Below, piece by piece: positions 22,652 through 33,165 of a stretch of DNA of 64,000 bases. The stretch's first letter is position 1. The number at the start of each line of letters is the position of its first letter. The notes below the pieces were generated by a model. The model was not told the origin of the DNA and searched no databases. It saw nothing but the letters and a program-made list of their open reading frames with translations. Location of the stretch: NCBI GenBank assembly GCA_003013855.2, contig ML058492.1, positions 3,627,365-3,691,364 of the forward strand, read 5' to 3'. Position numbers and translations under genes: made by a program. The DNA is from Liriodendron chinense. Taxonomy: Eukaryota > Streptophyta > Magnoliopsida > Magnoliales > Magnoliaceae.

Positions 22652-22669
22652 TCCCTAGCAGAGTCGCCA
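22652..22669 (-). other. Primer-binding site of the Tat element
   Basis: Minus strand TGGCGACTCTGCTAGGGA, complementary to a tRNA 3' end (CCA included), three bases after the end of the LTR. The match to a tRNA appears to extend farther: plus strand 22642-22669 includes a T-arm-like stem-loop CTGGG-TTCGATC-CCTAG. Confidence 0.85.
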
Positions 22670-22672
22670 GTT

Positions 22673-24532
22673 TGTTAGAACTAGGAAAAATGAACTCCCA
22701 ATGGGGACATTTTCCTCGAAATGTTGTGTTTTATTGCTCTGGGGTTCTGAATAATGGACACATTCATAGACAATTACAAGCATTCACAAAGGTACACAAG
22801 AGAAGAGATATCGCAAGGCGAATTTTATTCTAGAGATTCCGAGATCTTGTACATTCCAGGCCGTGGTCTGGCACGGACCCTTAATTACATCGAATGATCG
22901 ATGACCCTTGATTAGAAGGCAAAAGGCTAGTCAGCAGGGACTATGGTTATAGAGTTTGTGGCCATGGGGCCTGTATTTGCTCTGCTGTATACTGAACCAC
23001 CTTTATATTAGTCGGATGTCTATGTCCCATATTTTGGCGGAATACCCGGGTTGAAACTGTCAGGGTTTATTACTGAGATGGACGACTCTGGGCCCGCGCC
23101 TGTCAATGTAGGGACAGGTGACCTCGAGAAGTCTATTCTACAGTTGTGTGTACCTGCGCAGTCTAACGGGCGGATACCATCTAGATGGGTAGGGCATCGA
23201 CTGTTGTGTTGTGGCAGTTGAGTAATTGGTTTGTAGAGAATCGAAAAACTCTTCAGCACGGTTCATTGTGGTAATCAAGGCCCTACTGGTCTAGCTTTTG
23301 GCACAAATCGGATCATGCCTTTTCAGTGAACATAAATATCAGCATATCTGCATAGCTCCGGATGTTGGCGACTCCTTTCCGGGAAGTTATCCTGTTCATT
23401 GCGTCGAGTAGGGTTAAGTCTTGAAGATGCTCGATTCTGCTCATTTAGAGTTCTCGAAAAGTTCGTTTGGCCATTCCATTGCGTCCGGAATGCTCGAAAT
23501 ACCCAAGACCGGCTCCGGCAGACCTCGAAAATACTCAAAATTGAGCCCGGTGCACCTGCTAGCATGTTCCGCAATTGGCTGATTTCTGGGTGCGTGAGAC
23601 TTGATTTACGGGTGCATGGGGCTCCACGCACCTGTCAATACAATGTCGATTTTGAGACGAATTTGGGGGTGCGTTGATGTATATTCAGGATGCGTGGGTT
23701 CATTTTGCCAATTTTGGTTGTTGCTGAATTTATGGACGCATGGGGGCGGATTGACAGATGCGTGCGATACTTTCAGATGCGTGAGGCCTTTTTACAGGTG
23801 CGTTTTAAATACATGAAATCCGGACCTGTAGTAGCGTGTCCGCGCCCGAAAACAAGATTCCGATGGTCGGAGAGGTGTTCCGGCGAGGATTCCGGCGGGG
23901 TTTTTTGGGTTTCCGGCAGCGGCTGCTCTCCCTCTCATTTTTTTGTCGTGTGTAAATGAGCGGGTCGAGGGGTATTTATAGGCGAAGTCGGCCAATAGGA
24001 AGCTGCCACGTATCACGCATCCGTCAAATGTCTGCAACGCACCTGTTTATTTGATTGCAAGTGTCTGAAAATCATTCGGGTGCGTGGGTTCATTTGCCGG
24101 GTGCGTGAGGCTCCACGCATCTGGAACCCATCTCTTATTCGTCTATGGATTGTGGGGGTGCGTTGATCGGTTTTCAGGGTGCGTTGGATGCGTGGGGTGC
24201 TCGGATTTCAGGGTGCGTTGGATGCGTGGGGTACTCGGATTTCAGGGTGCGTTGGACACGTAAATGTGGGCTCCACCGATTGGGTTTTGATTTTCGGAGG
24301 GTTTGCGGGGCCCGTTTCGTTGCGCGATCACTTGCACTGTTCATCATAAATAGTGACAGAGTTGCGGGTCCGTTTCCGGGCGGTTCCGAACATGATGATC
24401 GGCGGGGCCCACTTGGGAAGTCACGTACACTTCCGTTTTGCGTGCACCGGGAGGCGTTCTTCGTGTGATTCCTTCAGAGGTATGTGGTTATTTGGCCTAT
24501 TTTAAGAGTGTCCGCTACTTGGGACCCCAACA
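22673..24532 (-). mobile_element. 5' LTR of the Tat element (1.86 kb)
   Basis: Plus-strand ends TGTTAGAACTAGG and GGGACCCCAACA (TG...CA). 24533-24537 AATAA is the target duplication. Minus-strand TATA box at 23973-23980 (TATAAATA read on minus). Upstream of it on the minus strand (24075-24260) are repeated GGGTGCGT[G/T]G motifs; further ones at 23580-23810. Its outer 609 bp match the 3' LTR. Confidence 0.82.
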
Positions 24533-24537
24533 AATAA

Positions 24538-25450
24538 CAATGTGCTCAATTCAATCACAAACATAAGCATGTACAGTGGTTCGACTACTTGTCTACTCCA
24601 CTCCCGGTTGTTGTACCCAACCTATGAGTTAGTCACTATCATACTCGCTGTATGTGGTAAACCAACTCCGATAAGGACATGTGTGGTATGATTAGGGCTG
24701 AAAGTTGGGCGGATTGGGTTAGTTTTTGAGCACCAACCCGACCCAACCTAAGGTTCTTATACCTCAACCCAAACCCAACCCAACCCAACCACGGGTTGGG
24801 AATTCTCAACCCAAACCCAACCCAAGAGGGCTCAGTTGGGTTGATCGGGTTGATACATGCTAATATTTTCATTATTACATTAGTCTATTATGTTTCAATA
24901 CATATCTTATTTTTTTGTACCTATGACTTTATTAATTATATATGTAGTTATTTATTGTAAAAGAACTTCACTTTTTCTAAACAAATAAGCTAAAATATAG
25001 GATAATTACTCCTTTAACAGTCAAGCATTTCAAATTCAAGCATGTTAAATTTCAAACATTACAAGTTTATTTACTAAAGTAATATAAACTAATAAATTTA
25101 CTTAACTAAAGTATGATAAAATTATAAGTAACTTGTATATAGATCGGGTTCGAGTTGGGTCGGGCAACCTGAGACCTCAACCTAAGCTTGACCCAAACTT
25201 CATCGGGTTGGTGTTTTCATAGCCCAAGCTTGAGATCGGGTTCGATACTTCCTGCCTAAGCCCAACCCAATATCGAGTTGGTCACGGGTTGGTCGGGTTG
25301 AACTTGCCCGACTTTCAGCCCTAGGTATGATACCCTTGAATCCAAAATCCACTCGTTACTGAGATATCTAGATTTAGATATAGTCGATATGTCACAACCA
25401 CTCGCCTCCTCACTGGATTTCGTTGCGTTGGCATCCCTCAACGAATCTTC
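24538..25450 (-). mobile_element. Continuation of the gag-less element's 5' LTR, holding a hAT MITE
   Basis: 24538-24692 and 25324 to about 25450 continue the LTR that was split at 8093; family sequence with GTGGTTCGACTACTTGTC at 24577 is clear, later sequence is diverged. The hAT-type element 24693-25323 lies inside. The far end of this LTR is not recognisable. Confidence 0.6.
24693..25323. mobile_element. hAT-type MITE with GGGTTGGG-rich interior
   Basis: Ends TAGGGCTGAAAGT and ACTTTCAGCCCTA are inverted repeats, flanked by a perfect 8-bp duplication GGTATGAT (24685-24692 and 25324-25331). 8-bp duplications and TAGGG ends indicate the hAT superfamily. The two flanks of the interior are made of degenerate CAACCC/GGGTTG repeats in opposite orientation around an AT-rich centre. 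No coding capacity. Confidence 0.88.
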
Positions 25451-25464
25451 TGATGGTTTTAACA

Positions 25465-25580
25465 TTGGGCATCATTATCCCTATCGTTTCTTGTGGTGTA
25501 ATCTACTTTAGCTTTGGATCTACCTCTTGGTAAAATGGATGGACAGCATAAATGAAACACAAATATCACAATGGGCCTCA
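25465..25580. repeat. Right arm of a foldback element
   Basis: Matches the right arm of the foldback family (TTGTGGTGTAATCTACTTT..., ATGGATGGACAGC, then AATATCACAATGGGCC). The left arm is missing. Confidence 0.6.
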
Positions 25581-25610
25581 AAGAGTCACGCCATCGGGGA
25601 CCTTATGTAC

Positions 25611-26134
25611 TGTTGAAATCGGGTGCCTTTAATCTATGCTGAAACAAGTCTGTCGATAGGATAGACAAACTGCTCAATATTATTGAGAAATTCACCGAAA
25701 TCCTGATTTACTCTCTAGACAGTTTTGGTCCCTTTTTTTATTCTAAGGAGGCTTTGATCTTATCGACATGCCAACAATGGTTGTCGATCATATCGAAGAT
25801 CCTATTGATCGAATTGCGCGATTTTGCGCATGTATGGGGTTTGTTTCTAATTCTATAACGGTGGTATGTAAATTGTGTTTATGTGAGATTAGGGTTAAGA
25901 AGAGCAAGAGCTTAGACGTTTTTTAAGAGGATTTTGGAGGGGGCTAGGGTTTTATTCTCTAAGGTTTGTATGTAAGTTAATTACATCTCTTGTAATTTCA
26001 TTTTCATAATAGATTATTTGTCGCTTTATGCCACGTTTTTTTCATGTAAAATTTGTGTATTTTCTGTGGTTGTTTTGTTTGTGTTTCTCTTTCGTTTGTG
26101 TGACTCGACTTTGGGTTGCTTCCATGCTCCAACA
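25611..26134 (+). mobile_element. Ty1/copia 5' LTR
   Basis: 524 bp from TGTTGAAATC to CTCCAACA, followed two bases later by a perfect initiator-tRNA-Met primer site TGGTATCAGAGC (26137-26148). No second LTR copy is visible in the window. Confidence 0.8.
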
Positions 26135-26189
26135 AGTGGTATCAGAGCATATGTTGGGATTTGATTTAAATATGAGACATGATGATGAA

Positions 26190-26880
26190 GGGATCCAACA
26201 TGAAGTATGAGACAGATAAGTTCACTGGAAAAAATAATTTTAAACTATGGAAGGTGAAGATGAGATGCCTTCTAGTTCAGTAAAGGCTGCAACAGGCACT
26301 CCTTAGCAAAGCGAAGCATCCTGAAACTGTGAACGATGAAGAATGGGAAAAACTTGATCAGAGAGCGATTACCTTAATATAATAATGTTTGTCCGGTGAT
26401 GTCCTTTATAATGTCCTTGATTAGTTGACTACCGCAGGGCTTTAGACGAAATTGGAAAGATTGTACATGACAAAATCTCTCACAAATCATCTGTATCTAA
26501 AGACGCAATTTTATAATTTGAATATAATGGACGGGTTAGACCTTAATGAACACATCAACACCTTTAACCAATTACTTTGCAAGTTGACAAGTGGTGAAGT
26601 AAAGATGGGGGAAGAAGATAAAGCCCTAATCCTGTTGACTCTCCCTCAGAATCTTATGAGTATCTATGGATGCTCTATGCTATGGTAGAGATACCTCAAA
26701 TGTCGAGACCGTTACCTCATCCCTTCAATTGAAGCAGTTGGGAAAGAAAAGCAGTGGCGAATGATCTTCTATGGACACATTGTTTGTTTGGGGCAGACAG
26801 TCTGAGTAAGAGAAGAGGAAGCCTCGATCTAGATCCAAGTAAAAAGGCAAAGGGAAGTTAAAGTGCTGAAACTGTGGGAA
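26190..26880 (+). pseudogene. Decayed copia gag
   Basis: After the primer site, translation in pieces shows copia gag: KFTGKNNFKLWKVKM near 26218, then (26452-26688) LTNHLYLKTQFYNLNIMDG, HINTFNQLLCKL and LILLTLPQNL, and a remnant of the zinc knuckle near 26860. At least four stops and a shift interrupt it. It ends in foldback repeat sequence at about 26880; protease, integrase and RT are absent. Confidence 0.8.
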
Positions 26881-26884
26881 GGAC

Positions 26885-27125
26885 ACATGTGCCCACTATG
26901 ATGTCATTTGCCCTCCAACATTCTCGCAAGGTCGGGATGAAGGGAAAACACAAATACCAACTAGATCCAAAACCGCTATAGCCCCAAGAACTTTTCAATG
27001 GTAGGCATTCAATCCCCATCATCTTCCTATGGTGTGGCTCACTTGAGCTTTGGATCTGCCTCATTTCTGGGCTCATGGAAAAATCGATGGATGGAACACA
27101 TACATCCAAGGTAGACCCCATAGGA
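26885..27125. repeat. Foldback element, diverged
   Basis: Family sequence from CCCACTATGATGTCATTTGC through GGTGTGGCTCACTTGAG to ATGGAACACATACATCC. Partial left side, replaces the end of the copia gag. Confidence 0.65.
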
Positions 27126-27241
27126 TTAGGTCAGGGTTACAAGGCAATCAACGTCCAAGAAAGGAACCCGATTGTTGGTCTTTAGGAGAAGCGGAGTGCT
27201 TGAAACACCTGCTGGAAGGGATATTTCTAGTTACATGACTT

Positions 27242-27570
27242 CGTGGGGCCCACTATGATGCATGTGTTTTATTCATGTTATCCATCCATTTTGCAAGCTC
27301 ATTTTACAGCACAAGCACAAAAATGTAGTAAATCAAAAGCTTAAGCGGAACACACCATAGGAAACAATGCAGGTTGAATGCCCATCGTTGAGAAATTCCT
27401 GAGGCCCACAAGTTTTGGATCAAGCTAATATCTGTGTTTTCCCTTTACTTAATACTGCGTGACTTCATTGCCACACTATGAAAGTTTCACCTTTAGGTGT
27501 CATTATCTCTAGGTTTTTCCGTGGTGCGGTTTACCTTAGATCTATTTCATTTTTTTTGGCTCATGCCCTA
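27242..27570. repeat. Foldback element, partial
   Basis: Left arm GGGGCCCACTATGATGCATG with TTATCCATCCATTTTGC, central CACACCATAGGAAACAATG and right-arm pieces are recognisable. The right terminus is replaced by the direct repeat that follows. Confidence 0.65.
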
Positions 27571-27840
27571 GAAAGAGCCAGCAAAATGAATGAATGATGG
27601 CCCCACTAGTGGCTGGTGCTGTAGGCAATCCGCTTTCATTCGTAGGCAAGTGTTTTGGGGTGGAGTGCCCGCAAGAAGTTCCCCTAGTCAGAAGCTAGGT
27701 GTGCCCTAGAAAGAGCCAGCAAAACGGATGGCTGATGGCCCCGCTGGTGGCAATCCACTTTCATAATCAGGTAATCTGCTTTCACATATAGGCAAGTGTT
27801 TTTAGGTGGAGTGCCGGCAAGAAGTTCCTCCAATTGGAAG
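27565..27840 (+). repeat. 138-bp direct duplication
   Basis: The block beginning GCCCTAGAAAGAGCCAGCAAAA starts at 27565 and again at 27703, including GGCAAGTGTTTT and GCAAGAAGTTCC; copies differ by substitutions and a small insertion. It lies at the end of foldback sequence. 27841-28090 shows nothing recognisable. Confidence 0.75.
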
Positions 27841-28089
27841 CTGGGTGTGTACCGACGTGATGTTTGTGAGAAATCCTATGTGTGCATTGGTTTTTGGGAG
27901 CAGATTAGGTACTACCTGAGCCAGTGCAGAGCTCAATATCGTAGGCGTGTTTGTATGGGTGGAGAGCACATTGTTAGAAGAAACCTGCCACATTAGCAAG
28001 ACTGACATAACCCTGTCATGTGTGCTCTCCACTAATACACAATGTACTAGCTTATCCCAAGCTCTGGACATGCTCAGGTAGTTGTAACC

Positions 28090-28300
28090 GGTGTCCTCGG
28101 TTTTTCCGGTTCATGTTAGACATAAGCCCAAAGATAAGGCTGATGCAAAAATTAAGTAAGCCACACCACGTAAAAAAGAGCGAGGATTGCACACCCACCC
28201 ATAAACATGTTGTGGCCGTACAAGTTTTGGATAATGCTAATATTCGACATTTCAGCCCATATCCGAGGAATGTATAGCAAATAAATACCACGGTGGACAG
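28090..28300. repeat. Fragment related to the foldback family
   Basis: Diverged family pieces (GTAAGCCACACCACG, TTGTGGCCGTACAAGTTTTGG, ATAATGCTAATATT). No clear ends. Confidence 0.45.
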
Positions 28301-28348
28301 CTGGAAAGGTTTGAGATGAGAAGCATGCTTTCGAGCACACTTAGGTGT

Positions 28349-28835
28349 GACCCGGAACCAACTACGGAACCAGCTATGTGGGTGAGACCTTGACTGTAGG
28401 GCCTACCTTGATGTATTCATCGTATATCCATGCCGTTCATCTATTTTTTCATCTTATTTTAAAATATGGTAAAAAAATTGAAGCCCATAAAAATTTCAGG
28501 TGGATCACACCACCAGACATAGCGATCATTGAACTCCCAGCATCAAAAAGATCGATAGCATCCACCGTAACGTTTTTTGAACATCCAACCTGTTGATGAA
28601 AGGAAAAAACAAATATCAGCTTTATCTAAAACTTTTGTGGACCACAAAAGATTTTCAATGGTCAATAACAACTGTTTTCTGTGGTGTGGTCTACCTGAAA
28701 TTTTTATCGGGTTCATTTTTTGAACCATGGCCTACAATAAGCTGGAAAAGCAGATGAACGGTGTGGATATACAATGAATACATCGAGGCGGGCCCCAATC
28801 ATCAGGGTCTCACACACATCGCTGATTCCTGGGTC
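28349..28835. mobile_element. Foldback element with complete arms
   Basis: Outer inverted ends GACCCGGAA...GTGGGTGAGACC (left) and GGGTCTCACACAC...TTCCTGGGTC (right). Inside, the left arm (TTGATGTATTCATCGTATATCC, GCCGTTCATC) is the approximate inverse of the right arm (GATGAACGGTGTGGATATAC...). Central sequence AACATCCAACCTGTTGATGA is shared with other copies. No coding capacity. Confidence 0.8.
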
Positions 28836-29286
28836 TCCACCTTTTCATGTAGTGTGGCCCACTTGCCTTTTGGATCTGCCTCATTTTACAGCTCATGTCT
28901 TAGCATAGAATCAGCTGAGCTGGCAAATCGTATGTACAGGATGATTTTCTCAGAAACATCACTGTTATGCGGTCGGGGCTCGCAGGCATTCGGCGTCTAA
29001 ATTTCCCATTCTTTGAAAATAAAATGGCAAAATGGTAATACTTGCCTACTTTCGAGGCCGTTTTAGGAGAGCAAATCTAAGAAACCCCGGTTTCTCATGA
29101 ATCTCCCCGCCCTCTTTGCTTGGGAAAAATCCCAACTTTGCCCAATGTCCCCCTTTCCCTCTCTCTTCTTTGACTTGACCCACACGCTACTGCAATAATA
29201 GCATTCCCTCCCCCAATCTCCCCTTCCGCTTTTAATCCTGCGCACCCCGTCCCCCCTGCTAACCTGCTCAGCCTTTAAACTCCGCC
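28836..29286 (+). promoter_or_regulatory. Upstream region of the EPFL gene
   Basis: About 450 bp of single-copy-looking sequence. 29100-29280 is pyrimidine-rich (CCC/CTCT tracts) as common in plant promoters and 5' leaders. I see no strong TATA box; TTTAAAC at 29275 is too close to the ATG to be one. The transcription start cannot be placed. Confidence 0.35.
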
Positions 29287-29743
29287 ATGGGTGCCGTACA
29301 CCCTTCTCCAACACGCCACCGCCGCCTCTTCTTGGCCACTGCGTTCGCTCTTCTCTTCTTCGTCACTCTTCTTTCTTCTCCTCCCTCGCTTGGTAATATA
29401 AACCAGATCACAATGTCATAATCCCCCTTAATCCAATCACTAATTCCCACCGTTGATTCTCTCTCTCTCTCTCTCTCTCTCTTTTTGTTTAGGTAGCGGA
29501 TTAACGGTTGAAGGCGGGAGGCAGGCGAGCGAAGTAACGAATCCGGACTCACTGAAGCGGTTCTCGAGTCGGAGGCGACTAGGTGGGCCGGGATCATCTC
29601 CTCCCAGGTGTCGATCTAAGTGCGGTAGCTGCTCGCCTTGCAAGCCTGTGCACGTACCGATTCACCCAGGCCAGAGTATTCCGCTCGAGTATTATCCCGA
29701 AGCTTGGCGTTGCAAATGTGGGAATAAGCTATTCATGCCTTGA
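29287..29743 (+). CDS. EPFL: EPIDERMAL PATTERNING FACTOR-like secreted peptide (EPFL4/5/6 type)
   Basis: Two exons, 29287-29392 and 29493-29743, joined over a 100-bp GT-AG intron (donor GTAATA; acceptor TTTGTTTAG after a CT dinucleotide run). They encode 118 residues. Exon 1 gives a signal peptide (basic RHRR, then LFLATAFALLFFVTLLSS). The C-terminal mature domain runs GPGSSPPRCRSKCGSC, CKPVHVPIHPG, YYPEAWRCKCGNKLFMP and has the six conserved cysteines of the family. EPFL peptides are secreted ligands for ERECTA-family receptor kinases and TMM, controlling stomatal patterning, stem growth and organ margins; the EPFL4/5/6 group acts through ERECTA. The PEAWRCKCGNKLFMP end favours that group. 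Every residue position looks intact, so I read it as a functional host gene. The start is the ATG that supplies the signal peptide. It is the only convincing host gene in the window. Confidence 0.92.
29393..29492 (+). other. Intron of the EPFL gene
   Basis: 100 bp, GT-AG, phase 1; removal creates a Gly codon at the junction (G + GT). A run of CT dinucleotides (29459-29482) forms the pyrimidine tract. The intron position, just after the signal peptide, is usual for EPFL genes. Confidence 0.88.
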
Positions 29744-30796
29744 CACTCTCAATCTCCCTTCCTCTCTCGCTCGCTCTCTAGACAGCTTGGGGGGTTTTGC
29801 CGCGTATCGATCAGGAAGAGACGTACGTCGCCCGATGACTGACACGTGGCAAGTGGTTCGGTGGATCCAGAGCGTCTATTTAGTTGGTTTCTCCACGGAT
29901 CGCCTGTTGATAGAAACCTGACCGGACAGATTGCGGCCTTGAAACAGCCAGAAATGGATTCAAGAGGAGAAACCGATGGCTTGGAGCATTCGTTCAGTGT
30001 GATTTTTCTTCAAACGATCTCCATCTACATACACGAGCATGGACGGATGGGATCCACTTCTCAACCTCCACGTGTCAGGTTTCGGATGATGAAATTCCCG
30101 TCCTGATCCAACGGATCAGAATCGACTTCCTCATCCCTTTCGTACTGTATTTATTTTCTGTGTATGTATTTATTTTTCTGAGATTTTCCAAGCCCACCCC
30201 ATCTACACGCTACAATCTGTGTGTGCCTACCTGAAGCACGTGTGCAAGATCTAATCCCTCTATCAACAGGGTCCCACAGCGTAGAGTCCCACATTTTTTG
30301 TTTGGAATAATGTGGTCCATCCCATGTGTAATCCTGCCAATAATTTTTAGTAAAGGCCATCAAGAAAGTGGGACCCACCTAATGAACGGATTAGATAGTG
30401 CGCACGTGTGTCAGGCTGACACATGCTGGGCATGGAGAATGTAATTGATGAGAAGAGAGGGGTGCCTTTCAATTTTTGTGAGCCTGTGTGTGTGTTTTTT
30501 TGCCTTTTTCATTTTCTTGTTTTGGGTTTTGTTTGACGTTGAAAGTGTAGGGAGCAGGGATTCTGTAATTATGATGAGAAAGTGACGAGGCAATATGTAT
30601 GTGATTTGCTTTCCCTTAGACGACATTGATGATGGATAGTATCTCTTTTTCCGAATCATCAAGCAATCCTGACCATCCAATTGATGACTATGAAATGTAT
30701 GGTTATTAAGTAGAGTATTGAGTGGTCCAAATTACAAGGGCAACGTCATATCGTTTCTCTCATCTTGTCGATGTAGTTTCTGTGCTTCAGTAGATC
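29744..30796. other. 3' flank of the EPFL gene
   Basis: Just over 1 kb with no transposon signature that I recognise and no convincing second gene. It presumably contains the 3' untranslated region; no clear polyadenylation signal could be assigned. Confidence 0.5.
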
Positions 30797-31225
30797 CCTG
30801 ACTATGAGGCCCACCCTGATGTATTTTCTTTACATCCATGCCGTCCATCTGTTTTTACAGCTCATTTTAGGGCATGATCTTAGAAATGAAGCAGATTCAA
30901 ATCTCAGGTGGACCACACCATAGGAAATAGTGGTGGGTGACCATTAAAAACTTCCTGTGGGCCACGAAAGTTTTGGATCAAGCTGATATTTGTGTGGTCG
31001 CTTCTTCTAGGTCTTTGTGACCTTAACAACAGGTTGGATGGCAAATAAACATTACGCTGGCCCCAACAAGTTTATAATGGTGTGTATTCAATCATCATTG
31101 CTCCTGTGGTGTGGTCCACCGAAGATTTGAATCTGCTTTATTTTGGGATCGTGCCCCTAAAATCAGCCATCAAAACAGATGGACGGTGTGGATGTAAGAC
31201 ACAAACATCATGGTGGGCCCCACAG
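30797..31225. mobile_element. Foldback element, well preserved
   Basis: Left arm GAGGCCCACCCTGATGTATT and CATGCCGTCCATCTG, right arm CAGATGGACGGTGTGGATGT and CATCATGGTGGGCCCCAC, inverse of each other. The centre has ACAACAGGTTGGATGGCAAATAAACATTACG in the family position. No coding capacity. Confidence 0.82.
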
Positions 31226-32298
31226 TGAGGAATCCACTGAAGTTTTGCCCCTATTTGGGGGGGTGTTACACTGCTGGTCTACGCAGGCCTAAAACACCCA
31301 TGCTCTGTTTGGCCCACCCTCCTATTTATATAATATCCACTCTGTCCATATGCTCTCTCTTAGATTATAACATGGGCCGCACCAGATGGAACAATGTGAA
31401 TGAGATGCCAACTCTAGATTTGTTTGGGTGGCTACCATGGCGTGTTTCTTTCACCAAACCTGTCAGGGTCGTTTGGATGCATGTAAATGTATCAAATGAT
31501 AAATAATTTACATATGAGTTTTCTATTGGGATGATCTTTTGTATGTATGGTTAAAACAAGGGTTCTCGGCAGTTGGACAGCCTGGATTTACCTATACATT
31601 ATGGTGGGCCCCACAGAGCTTGAAGACTATTCCGTCCCTGTTTGGACGGCTTGAAATACCTTCCATTCTTCACATTCTGATGGTGAACAATGGACGCTGA
31701 TCGCCTGCGACGGCCTGTCGTAGGGACTTACCTTTGTCAGGAAGGTAGGTGGTGCTCGTGGGAAATCTACCTGTCCATCAGTCTTTGTAGATTACGTTAC
31801 AACATGGGCTTAAAAAATGAGGTAGATTCTCGGCTGTATGATAGGAAACAATGAGGATTGAAGGTCCACCATTGAAACATTCGTGGGACTACAAAAGTTT
31901 TCGATCAGGCTAATATCTTTCTGTTTTCAGTTCATTGCAATAGAAATGATCGTATGATCAGTATGGATGGCATATAAACATCCCAATGGACCTCAGGCAG
32001 GTTTCTTCGGTGGGCATTTCTCTACCCCTTTTTTCCTGTTACGCGGCCCTCTTGAGTTTTGGATCGGCTTCACTTAAGTTTTGGATTTGCCTCACTTTTG
32101 AGATTTTTACTATTCTTTTTGGTAAAATGGATTTTTCTTTTTAATGAACTCTAGCGTTTCTATTTAGGAATTTATGTTGTCGGTGGTACATGAAGCTGAA
32201 GTTATAGATGCATGCAAATCAATCGGTTGCGTGTATATCAATTTATCTTATTATTTATTTATTTATTTTTTCTGCATTCGAGTACTCAACCGTACGAG
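31226..32298. repeat. Mixed region with degenerate foldback pieces
   Basis: 31590-31625 has a terminal piece (CATTATGGTGGGCCCCAC). 31740-32110 is a diverged foldback copy (ACAACATGGGC, AGGAAACAATGAGGATTG, CATATAAACATCCCAATGG). 31226-31580 and 32110-32298 show nothing recognisable. Confidence 0.5.
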
Positions 32299-33151
32299 AG
32301 CGGATTAGGTGAGAACCCGGTTCCACCGGACGCGGATTGTTTGCTGCCCCAACCCGGACGGATTACCGTCCGGGCAGACCTGTGGAGGGCCCACCGTGAT
32401 GTATCCGTTTATTTACACGGTCCATCCATTTTATAAGATCATGCTAGCGTACGGGCCCAAAAAAAAAAAGGAAGATTCAATACTTAAGTAGGCCACACCA
32501 AATAGTGATGGTGAATGGAACCTGGTGGCATCGTTAGTGTAGCGATGATGTCATCAGGTTCATCAGGTTCCGCTCACTGTTTGGTGTGGCCCACTTCAGC
32601 ATTGGATCATCCTCCTTTTTAGAGTCATACCTTAAAATAATCTTATAAATTGGATGGACAAAATGGATAAGTGGATACATCACGGTGGGCCCCTCCATAG
32701 GTCTGTCGGGACGGTAATCCATAGGGCGCGTCCGGATCCACCAAGGTCGGTGGGACCCCTGACTATGGGGCTCACTGTATATTCCTGAAATCCACAGCAT
32801 CCAACCATTTTGAAAGATCATTTTAGGGCATGATTCCAAAAACGAAGCTAATTCTAATCTTAGGTGGACCCATCATTAAAAACTTCATAGATTCCACGGG
32901 ATTGTTTATTTGCTATCCAACCTATTGATAAGGTCACTAACACCTAGATAAAGAGACTACACAAATATCATCTTGATCCAAAGCTTGTGGCCCACTAGAA
33001 GTTTTTAATCATCAATCACCACTGTTTCCTATACCATAGTCCATTTGGGATTTAGAATTGCTTCATTTTTTAATCATGCACTAAAATGATCACAGTGGGC
33101 TCCCCAGTCAGGTCCCACCCACCTCGGTGGATCTGGTCTCACCTAATCCGC
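32299..33151. mobile_element. Foldback element containing a second one
   Basis: Ends AGCGGATTAGGTGAGA (left) and TCTCACCTAATCCGC (right), then CCCGGTTCCACC/GGTGGATCTGG: clear terminal inverted repeats. The left arm is interrupted after CCACC by the inner element 32328-32733 and resumes as AAGGTCGGTGGGACC. A possible 9-bp duplication around it is weak (6 of 9 bases). Confidence 0.78.
32328..32733. mobile_element. Inner foldback element, 406 bp
   Basis: Ends GGACGCGGAT and ATAGGGCGCGTCC. Flanked by GGTTCCACC (32319-32327) and GGATCCACC (32734-32742), a 9-bp duplication with one difference, which fits Mutator-type insertion. Arms contain GGGCCCACCGTGATGTATCC and the inverse GGATACATCACGGTGGGCCC. 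Confidence 0.85.
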
Positions 33152-33165
33152 TTCCCTACAATAAC

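Larger units (their letters stand above)
8094..24532 (-). mobile_element. Tat-lineage Ty3/gypsy retrotransposon, about 16.4 kb, inactive
   Basis: Minus-strand element with 5' LTR 22673-24532, primer site 22652-22669, gag-pol 22294 to 15367, a facing plus-strand gene (9701-14920), polypurine tract after 8710 and a truncated 3' LTR 8102-8710. AATAA occurs at 8089-8093 and 24533-24537 as target duplication. The second, archaeal-type RNase H between RT and integrase and the antisense extra gene are hallmarks of the Tat group. The two LTR copies differ at 13 of 609 aligned positions by my hand count (about 2%; 12 are transitions), so insertion was fairly recent. Several stops and frameshifts make it non-functional. 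Confidence 0.9.

Noticed and set aside
22644..22669. tRNA gene
   Set aside because: Only the T-arm and acceptor 3' side are present; it is the primer-binding region of the Tat element.
29268..29643. Minus-strand frames overlapping the EPFL gene
   Set aside because: They read the CT run as RERERE and have no motif; the plus-strand spliced frame has a signal peptide and the six-cysteine domain.
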